Shown piece after piece: positions 1 through 5,500 of a DNA stretch of 9,604 nt (positions are counted from its first letter, which is position 1; the number at the start of each line of letters is the position of its first letter). The notes beneath the pieces were generated by a model. The model saw nothing but the letters and a program-made list of their open reading frames with translations, did not search any database and was not told the DNA's origin. The translations under genes and the position numbers were made by a program. Source of the DNA: Caulobacteraceae bacterium (GTDB lineage Bacteria > Pseudomonadota > Alphaproteobacteria > Caulobacterales > Caulobacteraceae); assembly GCA_020852035.1 (NCBI GenBank), contig JADZBR010000383.1, positions 1 to 9,604 on the forward strand. Direction: 5' to 3'.

Positions 1-52
1 ACGGCGCGGCAAGCGCCAGTGTTACAAGCGAAAACAGGACTTTTGGGTGCAC
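1..52 (-). CDS. Start of a secreted or exported protein (5' fragment, runs off the left edge)
   Basis: A minus-strand reading frame opens with GTG at 52-50 and is still open at the edge. The visible peptide is MHPKVLFSLVTLALAAP, a short basic n-region followed by a hydrophobic core, which reads as a Sec signal peptide. An in-frame TAG at 91-89 limits any upstream extension, and no ATG lies between it and 52. An AGGGG-type Shine-Dalgarno sits about 6 bases before the GTG. The Pho-box array at 148-198 lies about 95 bases upstream in the matching orientation, so I infer a phosphate-starvation gene. A secreted phosphatase, phytase, nuclease or phosphate-binding protein would fit, but 17 residues cannot decide between them. 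The GTG start is likely rather than proven. Confidence 0.55.
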   Translation of the reverse strand, partial: MHPKVLFSLVTLALAAP

Positions 53-70
53 GCCCGCCCCTGATGATCC

Positions 71-85
71 GAGGGTCAGACCCTC
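71..85. repeat. 15-bp palindrome in the leader of the left-edge gene
   Basis: Arms GAGGGTC (71-77) and GACCCTC (79-85) are perfect inverted repeats around one central base. The site lies between the Pho array and the GTG start at 52. As RNA it could form a 6-bp stem with a 3-base loop just before the Shine-Dalgarno; as DNA it could be an operator. There is no direct evidence for either role. Confidence 0.35.
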
Positions 86-147
86 ATCCTAGATCGCCCG
101 TCAACCGCCCCCAAGGGTGCGTCGCGTCGCAGGCGCGGGCGTCAAAT

Positions 148-198
148 GCGACAGGACGCCGACGTGCGAATGACGCTTGGATGACGTTCTCGTGACAG
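148..198 (-). promoter_or_regulatory. PhoB-binding array: five Pho-box half-sites at an 11-bp period
   Basis: Read on the minus strand, 7-bp half-sites CTGTCAC (198-192), ACGTCAT (187-181), GCGTCAT (176-170), ACGTCGG (165-159) and CTGTCGC (154-148) are each separated by exactly 4 bases. The known PhoB site is CTGTCAT, 4 bases, CTGTCAT, that is, two direct half-sites one helical turn apart. Here the spacing is kept for five units and GTC is invariant. The orientation points leftward, toward the truncated gene starting at 52, and the array sits just beyond the terminator of the receptor gene. I see no convincing -10 hexamer at the canonical distance, so the exact transcription start is open. 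Confidence 0.8.
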
Positions 199-202
199 TG
201 AG

Positions 203-235
203 CCGGGAGCCTTCACGGAGCGTGAAGGCTCCCGG
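203..235 (-). terminator. Hairpin terminator after the first TonB-dependent receptor gene
   Basis: Perfect 15-bp inverted repeat, CCGGGAGCCTTCACG (203-217) and its complement (221-235), with a 3-base loop. It begins 12 bases past the receptor stop codon. No U-tract follows, as is common in GC-rich alphaproteobacteria, so it may work as a strong pause, a 3'-end stabiliser, or with Rho. It cleanly separates the receptor operon from the Pho array beyond it. Confidence 0.75.
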
Positions 236-247
236 TTAACGGGCGCG

Positions 248-2881
248 TCAGAAGCGCGCGGAGAGGCTGACCGAGGCGCTCGTGCCGATGGCGTAGGTGT
301 TGTTGAACACCTCGCCGCCGCCGAGCTTCTGGGACTCGATGAACTCCTCGCCCAGGAGGTTGCGCAGCTCGACGCCGAAGGTGAGGTCGTAGCCGCGGAC
401 GGTGAAGCCCTTGCGGTAGGTGAAGTCGAGCATGACGCCCGGCTCCTGCACCAGGTCCGGCTGGCCGGGGCGGCCGCGGGCGGTGATGCGGTCGGAGGCG
501 TAGGTGACCAGCAGGGTCGCCTGGGATTGCGCCTCGTCGTCCTCCCAGCCGAACTGCAGGTTGGCCAGGTGCTCGGACTGGCCCTGAAGCTGCGAGCCGT
601 CGCGCACCAGTTCCTCGGCGGGACGGGGCGAGCCGCCGCCGGCCAGCGGGAACACCACGTCGCCCGCATCCACCTGCACCTCGCTCTTGGTGTAGGTGTA
701 GTTGGCCTGCACCAGCCAGCGCTTGGTTCCGAAGAAGGGGCCTTCCATGACCGGCTCGAAGACCTTCTTCACCTCCAGCTCCGCGCCGTAGAGGCGGGCC
801 TTGGGGGCGTTGATGTAGGTCTGCTGGACGGTGGAGCCAGCCTCGTTGATCACCGCTTCCACCGGCTTGTCGAGGTCCTTGTAGAAGACGCCGGCGGTGA
901 TGAACTGGCCGCGGTCGAAGTACCATTCGTAGCGGGCGTCGAGGTTGAGCAGTTCGGTGTCGACCAGGTACGGGTTGCCTATGAACACTCGGTCGCTGTC
1001 GGGATCGAGGTACTGCTGCGGCGCGAGCTCGCGGAACTGCGGACGGGCGATGGTTTTCGACGCGCCGAAGCGCAGCTGCATGTCCTCGTAGAAGTTCCAG
1101 GTCACCGTGCCGGCCGGCAGCCAATAGGCGTTCTCCAGCGGCGCGGGGCTGAACGGCGAGGCGCCGCCGAAGAGGTCGCGCGGGGTGACGCTCTGGGTGG
1201 CGTCCTCGTAGCGGATGCCGAAGGCGGTGCGGACCAGCGGGATGATCTCCACGTCGGCCTGCACATAGCCGGCCGCCACCTCCAGCGCCGCCTGATAGGC
1301 CGCCGCGCCCTCGGCGCCGGTGGTCTCGCGGATCTGCAGGCCGCCGGGGCCGATGTTGAAGTCCGAGAGCAGGAAGTCGACGCGTTCGCGCTGGATTTCC
1401 GGTGGCAGGGAGGTGTCGAGGGCCAGGAAGCGGAACTCGCGCGATTCCGCGTGGCGGTCGTTGTCGCTGTAGTAGAGGCCGCCGCTCAGCACCGCGTCGC
1501 GCTCGTCGGAGAGCGCCCAGGTGTATTTGAAGTCGATGCCGCCGGAGAGGATCTGGTCCTCGACCTCGGAGAAGCGGGTGTAGTTCTGCTCCTGCGAGGC
1601 GTCGTGATAGTAGACGCCGTCGATCAGGCGGTAGCGGATGCCCTTTTCATACGGCGCGTCGCGCGTCGTTTTGGCGAACGACCCGCGCCAGTCGACCTCG
1701 AACTGGCCGATCTCATGCGCGCCGGTCAGCTGGGTGGAGATCAGCGAGCGCTCGAACCACTCGGTGTAGTCGTCGCGCACGTCGCGGCCGGCGCCGTCGT
1801 CATAGCCGACGCGGCTGCGGGCCTCCTTGGTGGTCGAGTGGATGTAGAGGTTGGTCCACTTCACCTCGTTGTCGCCCCACTGGACGGCGCCGGAGAAGAG
1901 GCCGTTCACCACCACGTCGTTCTGGGTGGAGACGTAGTCGTAGTCGGTGCGCACGCCGATCACGCCGTTCTCGACCAGGCCTTCCTGCTGCTGGCCTGCG
2001 CGGTTTCGCCAGGAGGTGTCGAAGCCGGCCACGGCGACGAAGCCGAGCGTGCCCCAGCCGGTGTCGAAGGCGCGCCCGCCGCTGATGTCGGCCGAGAAGT
2101 CGTTCGGCACATTGCTGGTGCGCTGGATGAGGTTCAGCGGCGCGTTGATGAAGCTCCAGCCGATGCGCTGCAGTTCCTGGGGCGTGAAGGCGCCGGCGCT
2201 GATCCGCTTGCCGCTTCTCAGGGCGAGGTCCAGTTCGTCGGGCGTATCGCGCGTGCCGTCGTCGTAGCCGAGAAAGTCGGTGTCCGAGCCGTAGTAGGTG
2301 AGACCGTCCTTCAGGGTCGTTTCGCTGTTGGCGCCGACGCTGAAGCCCACATTGATGAAAGGTTCGTTGGGAATGGAGAGGGTGGTGAGGTCGATCACCC
2401 CGCCGCCGAACTCGCCCGGGTGATCGACCGAATAGGTCTTCTGCACCGCCGTGCCGGAAAGGATGTTGCTGGGGAACAGGTCCAGCGGCACCACGCGCTG
2501 CAGCGGCTCGGGGCTCGGCAGGGGCGAACCGTTGAGCAGGGCCGAGGAGTAGCGCTCGCCCAGGCCGCGGACGTAGACGAACTTGCCGCTGACCAGGGAC
2601 AGGCCGGTGACGCGGGTCAGGGCCACGGCGGCGTTGTCGTCGCCCTGGCGCTTCAGGTCTTCCTCGCCGAGGAAGGTGGCGACCTCGGAGGTCTCGCGCA
2701 TCGGCTGGGGGATGAAGCGGCCGAGGACGACGATCTCGTCAACCGTGCCTTCTTCGACGGGTTCGTCGGGAACCGGGGCTTCCTGGGCGGTCTGGGGCTG
2801 CTGCGCGAAGGCGACGGCCGGCGCCACGAGCGCCGAGGTCGCCAGGAGCAGGCCGGCCAGGGTGGAATGCAGGGTTTTCAT
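248..2881 (-). CDS. TonB-dependent outer-membrane receptor paired with the surface lipoprotein, probably phosphate-regulated
   Basis: This 877-residue outer-membrane transporter would import a substrate using TonB-ExbB-ExbD energy. The start has a signal peptide ending AFA at residue 26, then a low-complexity acidic stretch and a TonB box (DEIVVL, 48-53). The plug spans about 65-168, with VRGLGERY at 104-111 and a VLLNG-like SALLNG after it. A 22-strand-type barrel should follow, including an SKTIARPQF motif, and the chain ends in aromatic SARF as barrel proteins do. I see no cysteine in the whole chain. The ATG at 2881 is preceded by only a weak AAGG about 8 bases upstream. It lies 83 bp downstream of the lipoprotein gene on the same strand, so the two are probably co-transcribed from the Pho-box promoter. 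The family is certain; the substrate is not. A phosphate-containing organic compound or metal-phosphate complex is inferred only from the regulation. Confidence 0.93.
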   Translation of the reverse strand: MKTLHSTLAGLLLATSALVAPAVAFAQQPQTAQEAPVPDEPVEEGTVDEIVVLGRFIPQPMRETSEVATFLGEEDLKRQGDDNAAVALTRVTGLSLVSGKFVYVRGLGERYSSALLNGSPLPSPEPLQRVVPLDLFPSNILSGTAVQKTYSVDHPGEFGGGVIDLTTLSIPNEPFINVGFSVGANSETTLKDGLTYYGSDTDFLGYDDGTRDTPDELDLALRSGKRISAGAFTPQELQRIGWSFINAPLNLIQRTSNVPNDFSADISGGRAFDTGWGTLGFVAVAGFDTSWRNRAGQQQEGLVENGVIGVRTDYDYVSTQNDVVVNGLFSGAVQWGDNEVKWTNLYIHSTTKEARSRVGYDDGAGRDVRDDYTEWFERSLISTQLTGAHEIGQFEVDWRGSFAKTTRDAPYEKGIRYRLIDGVYYHDASQEQNYTRFSEVEDQILSGGIDFKYTWALSDERDAVLSGGLYYSDNDRHAESREFRFLALDTSLPPEIQRERVDFLLSDFNIGPGGLQIRETTGAEGAAAYQAALEVAAGYVQADVEIIPLVRTAFGIRYEDATQSVTPRDLFGGASPFSPAPLENAYWLPAGTVTWNFYEDMQLRFGASKTIARPQFRELAPQQYLDPDSDRVFIGNPYLVDTELLNLDARYEWYFDRGQFITAGVFYKDLDKPVEAVINEAGSTVQQTYINAPKARLYGAELEVKKVFEPVMEGPFFGTKRWLVQANYTYTKSEVQVDAGDVVFPLAGGGSPRPAEELVRDGSQLQGQSEHLANLQFGWEDDEAQSQATLLVTYASDRITARGRPGQPDLVQEPGVMLDFTYRKGFTVRGYDLTFGVELRNLLGEEFIESQKLGGGEVFNNTYAIGTSASVSLSARF

Positions 2882-2928
2882 GAGGTGGCCTTGTCGGAAA
2901 GCAGCAGGGCGTCTTGGAAAAGCAGAGA

Positions 2929-2960
2929 CGGCCGGGGCGGCGGGGAGGCCGCCCCGGCCG
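2929..2960 (-). terminator. Intercistronic hairpin between lipoprotein and receptor genes (attenuator candidate)
   Basis: A perfect 13-bp GC-only stem, arms 2929-2941 and 2948-2960, with a 6-base loop, starts 4 bases after the lipoprotein stop codon. On the minus strand it is followed by a pyrimidine-rich TCTCTGCTTTTCC. This could terminate part of the transcripts or block 3' exonucleases. Either would give more lipoprotein than receptor from one promoter. No promoter for the receptor is obvious in the remaining 47 bp. Confidence 0.65.
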
Positions 2961-2964
2961 CAGA

Positions 2965-4446
2965 TCAGCAGGCCGTGCCGCCGGGCAGGCCGCAGGTCCA
3001 GCCGGCGTACCAGGTGTCCTGGGCGTTCCGGACGGCGCCGATGTAGGCGGTCTGGGTGAAGAAGGGCGAGATCGCCGCCAGGTTCGCCACCGGCGTCACA
3101 GCCGTCTCGTTGGGGCCGGTGATGAAGAGGTTGGTGAGGGTGTTGGTGTAGGCGGAAGTGTTGTTCGACCCGGCGTTGAACAGCGTGCCGATCTGGGCGG
3201 CGGTCACATTGGTGTCGTCACGGAACGGCGTGCCGCACTGCATGACCACCGAGTTGAACGCGCCGGTGGTGGTGGCGTCGTCCACGTCGAGGCAGGCGGT
3301 GCTGGAGCCGGCTGCGACGATGATCCCGTTGGCGAAGACGCTGTTGGTGCCGGTGTTCATGGTCACCCCGTCGCTGACCGCGCCGCGGTTCACCCAGGTG
3401 AAGTTGGCGATCTTCGGATTGGCCGCCGGAGTGCGGGTCGAGCCGGAGGATTCGATCAGCTTGTCGCCGCGGCCGTCGGCGTCGGCGCTGTCGATCTGGC
3501 GCTGGATGGTGATGACGAACTGGATCGCGCCGTTGAAGCCGACGTCGGTGTCCATCGAGTCGTCGTCGTTGCCGGTGAAGACCAGATGCTTGGCGTTCAC
3601 CGTGCCGCCGAACCACTCGATGCCGTCGTCGGACGAATTGTGGACCTGCACGTAGTCGATCAGCGTGCCCGTGCCGACGCCGGCCAGGGTGATGCCGTTC
3701 AGCTCGTTGTTGGCGATGATCACGAAGCCGGAGTGCTGGACGCGCATGTACTTCAGCACGCCGGAGTTATCGGTCGCCGAGTTGCCGCCGTAGAAGGCGT
3801 TGGTGCCCTCCACCTGGGCCTCGCAGCTCGGCGTGCCGGGCGTGGCCGAGCCGGGGCAGTTGGAGATCGGCGCGCGGCCGAGGATGACCAGGCCGCCCCA
3901 CTGGCCGATGGAGTCGAGGCGGGTGCCGCACTCGATCCCCTGGCGGCTGGTGAAGATCCCCGGCTGGGTCGCCGTGCCCTCGGCGAAGATCAGCGAGCCG
4001 CGGTTGACCACGATGTAGTCGAGGCCGGCGGAACCGAAGACGCGCACGCCCGGCTCCAGCGTCAGTATGCCCTTCACGGCGCCGGCGCGGGGCGCGTTGA
4101 CGTCGCCGCCCATGTCGTCGCCTACGTCCACCCGACCTGAGACCGAGTAGACCGTGCCGGCCCGCAGCGGGACGACCAGGGTTCCGGCGATCTTCTGCGG
4201 CAGCTGGCAGTTGCGAAGAGTTCCATTGGCCACCACGCCGACGTTCGAGAAGCCGGTCGGGCAGTCGGCCGCCGGCGTGCCCGGTGCGGGATCGCCGCCA
4301 CCGTTGCCGCCGCCCCCGCCGCCGACATTGCCGCCGAAGCCGCCTTCGCCGGGCGAGGCCACCTCGGCCGCGCCGCCGCCGCAGCCGGCGAGCGCCACCG
4401 CCGCACCGGCGGCGAGCAGCAGGGTCCTGATCTGATTGAATTGCAT
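2965..4446 (-). CDS. Surface-type lipoprotein with Gly-rich linker and predicted beta-helix body (ElpS-like candidate)
   Basis: Starting at the ATG at 4446 gives 493 residues beginning MQFNQIRTLLLAAGAAVALAGC. The lipobox LAGC (19-22) makes Cys22 the lipidated residue, and the next residue is Gly, with no inner-membrane retention Asp. A Gly-rich linker (23-51) precedes a body rich in short beta repeats, Asn, Gly and Thr, like a right-handed parallel beta-helix. Landmarks are WGGLVILGRAPI (183-194), DDGIEWFGG (273-281) and acidic NDDDSMDTD (293-301). Paired cysteines, including two near the C-terminus, suggest disulfides. I chose this start because GGAG lies 9 bases upstream and the signal peptide begins here; longer in-frame starts overlap the Pho array. 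The WGGL-type domain is known from lipoproteins beside TonB-dependent receptors. I infer a partner that captures substrate or a phosphatase-associated factor at the cell surface. No catalytic motif is recognised. Confidence 0.85.
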   Translation of the reverse strand: MQFNQIRTLLLAAGAAVALAGCGGGAAEVASPGEGGFGGNVGGGGGGNGGGDPAPGTPAADCPTGFSNVGVVANGTLRNCQLPQKIAGTLVVPLRAGTVYSVSGRVDVGDDMGGDVNAPRAGAVKGILTLEPGVRVFGSAGLDYIVVNRGSLIFAEGTATQPGIFTSRQGIECGTRLDSIGQWGGLVILGRAPISNCPGSATPGTPSCEAQVEGTNAFYGGNSATDNSGVLKYMRVQHSGFVIIANNELNGITLAGVGTGTLIDYVQVHNSSDDGIEWFGGTVNAKHLVFTGNDDDSMDTDVGFNGAIQFVITIQRQIDSADADGRGDKLIESSGSTRTPAANPKIANFTWVNRGAVSDGVTMNTGTNSVFANGIIVAAGSSTACLDVDDATTTGAFNSVVMQCGTPFRDDTNVTAAQIGTLFNAGSNNTSAYTNTLTNLFITGPNETAVTPVANLAAISPFFTQTAYIGAVRNAQDTWYAGWTCGLPGGTAC

Positions 4447-4563
4447 GACGGTCGTCTCCAGCCGGCCAAATGGGCGCGCGTACGCGGGGCGCGGCCGGCG
4501 TTCGGAAGACATCCGTTGTCCTGAACTGCCCGCCTGCCCTGGAGGGGGACCTAGAGCGTGGCC

Positions 4564-4614
4564 GTGACGGTCCCGAAACAGTCGGGTGACGGCGGAAAAA
4601 CAGTTGGATGACGC
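4564..4614 (-). promoter_or_regulatory. PhoB-binding array upstream of the lipoprotein-receptor operon
   Basis: On the minus strand the half-sites are GCGTCAT (4614-4608), CTGTTTT (4603-4597), CCGTCAC (4592-4586), CTGTTTC (4581-4575) and CCGTCAC (4570-4564), each separated by exactly 4 bases. Strong (CCGTCAC) and weaker (CTGTTTY) units alternate, giving a 22-bp super-repeat. The last unit is followed by about 9 bases and then TCTAGG (4555-4550), a poor -10 but at the spacing used in known PhoB promoters, where the Pho box replaces the -35. This leaves a 5' leader of roughly 95-100 bases before the lipoprotein ATG. The match in period, orientation and core to 148-198 makes chance unlikely. Confidence 0.78.
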
Positions 4615-4677
4615 TTTTGCGACCTGGCGGCCCGGCGCCTGTCGGGCGGCCCGGCCCCCGGCTGCGAGGGCCAAAAT

Positions 4678-4762
4678 GGGCGAGCAGCGTTATCCTGCTC
4701 GCCCTTGGAAGGTGAGGCGCATTGCGTCATGGGAGGAAACGCGCCGGGTTCCAAGGGCGTGC
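4678..4762. other. Two mutually exclusive stem-loops in the divergent intergenic region
   Basis: The 382 bp between the lipoprotein start (4446) and the TetR start (4829) hold the Pho array and these structures. Hairpin A pairs GGGCGAGCAG (4678-4687) with 4695-4704, a perfect 10-bp stem with a 7-base loop. Hairpin B pairs CGCCCTTGGAA (4700-4710) with TTCCAAGGGCG (4749-4759), 11 perfect pairs, extendable by GC/GC past one mismatch. Inside B, GGCGC (4716-4720) can pair with GCGCC (4741-4745), leaving GGGAGGA in the loop. The two share 4700-4704 and cannot coexist in one RNA. On the minus strand hairpin A is followed by ATTTTGG, a weak terminator. Attenuator, small RNA end or TetR operator are all possible. 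Confidence 0.45.
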
Positions 4763-4828
4763 TCGAATCGCGTTCGGCAAGAGGTTCGCCGCGACGCGCG
4801 TGATCTGCTGTTTTGGTGTGCGCGTAGG

Positions 4829-5419
4829 ATGATCGCCCGAGGCAAAGAGAGGTACCACGCGACCCACAGCGTGAAGGCCCGGGCGTTGAACGCGGCGGCT
4901 CGAATCCTCGCCGGCCAGGGCGTCGAACAGCTCAGCCTGCGCTCCATCGCCGAGGCGGCGGGCATCGGCACGGGTTCGATCTACCACTACTTTGAAAGCA
5001 AGGACGAACTGCTCCAGAGCCTGGCGGTGATGGGCTTCGAGGAGCTGCGCCGCGATCTCCTGCAGGAACAGGGAGACGCCAGCCACGGCTCGCCGATGCG
5101 CGGGGCGGCGAGGGCGTTCCTCGCCTTCATGGCTGAACGTCCGGCGCTGTTTTCAATCATGTTCAGCGTGCGGCTGCTGGCGGGGCAGGAGGTCCTGCGC
5201 GAGGCCGAACAGCGTGCGTTCGACGCCTACCGCATGGCCGTGCTGAGCGACGACCGGGTTCCGCCTGAGCACCAGGAGAATGCGGCGGCGGCGATCTGGG
5301 CCCTTGGGCGGGGCGTCGCGGCCATCATCCATTCGCATCCCGAGGGCAAGGCGCCGCCTGAGGTGGTCGAGCGGCTGATGGCCGGCGGGCGCTACCTGAT
5401 CGACCGGTCCGCGGCCTGA
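4829..5419 (+). CDS. TetR/AcrR-family transcriptional regulator with WHG-type C-terminal domain
   Basis: From the ATG at 4829 this is a 196-residue protein, the usual length for the family. It would bind DNA as a dimer and release it on binding a small ligand. The helix-turn-helix is at about 36-56 (LRSIAEAAGIGTGSIYHYF), followed by the canonical SKDELL. The C-terminal half has a RAFLAFMAERPALFSIMF helix (about 94-112) and AIWALGRGVAAI, matching the WHG-type ligand domain. The frame stays open upstream to 4586, but that extension is Arg-rich, resembles no TetR and runs into the Pho array, so I reject it. The chosen start has no good Shine-Dalgarno; it may be leaderless or weakly translated. 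It is divergent from the lipoprotein operon and convergent with the second receptor. Targets are unknown; itself and either neighbour are candidates. Confidence 0.88.
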   Translation: MIARGKERYHATHSVKARALNAAARILAGQGVEQLSLRSIAEAAGIGTGSIYHYFESKDELLQSLAVMGFEELRRDLLQEQGDASHGSPMRGAARAFLAFMAERPALFSIMFSVRLLAGQEVLREAEQRAFDAYRMAVLSDDRVPPEHQENAAAAIWALGRGVAAIIHSHPEGKAPPEVVERLMAGGRYLIDRSAA

Positions 5420-5464
5420 GGCCCGATTCGCGCCCGACGCGGGGCGACGGAGGCATGCAAGAGC

Positions 5465-5489
5465 GCCGGGCCGCCGCGGGCGGCCCGGC
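5465..5489. terminator. Hairpin between convergent TetR and TonB-dependent receptor genes
   Basis: An 11-bp GC stem, arms 5465-5475 and 5479-5489 with a 3-base loop, sits in the 81 bp between two convergent stop codons. A second, overlapping hairpin, GCCTCC (5488-5493) with GGAGGC (5495-5500), reaches the receptor stop. Neither has a U-tract. The position suits a bidirectional transcription end. Confidence 0.65.
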
Positions 5490-5500
5490 CTCCTGGAGGC

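Noticed and set aside
527..3046. An 839-codon plus-strand open frame opposite the first receptor gene
   Set aside because: It is a codon-bias shadow in GC-rich DNA: composition is Val/Gly/Ala/Arg with no domain, signal or motif, and the minus strand encodes a full, motif-rich receptor.
2914..4140. A 408-codon plus-strand open frame opposite the lipoprotein gene
   Set aside because: Same shadow effect. The product is low-complexity Gly/Val/Ala/Asp, and the minus strand has a lipobox and beta-helix features.
4305..4380. GC-rich simple repeat near the lipoprotein N-terminus
   Set aside because: It encodes the Gly-rich linker and adjacent residues after the lipobox, a normal feature of surface lipoproteins; no array or mobile origin.
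4447..4674. Longer lipoprotein starting at 4674
   Set aside because: It would put about 76 residues before the signal peptide and overlap the Pho array. The ATG at 4446 has GGAG at a proper distance.
4729..4803. 24-codon plus-strand ORF as an annotated gene
   Set aside because: Only a poorly spaced GGTGAGG precedes the ATG and there is no homology to judge, so it is kept only as part of the leader hypothesis.
4586..4828. N-terminal extension of the TetR protein by 81 codons
   Set aside because: The extension is Arg-rich, without TetR similarity, and overlaps the Pho array and hairpins. Starting at 4829 gives the family's normal length.
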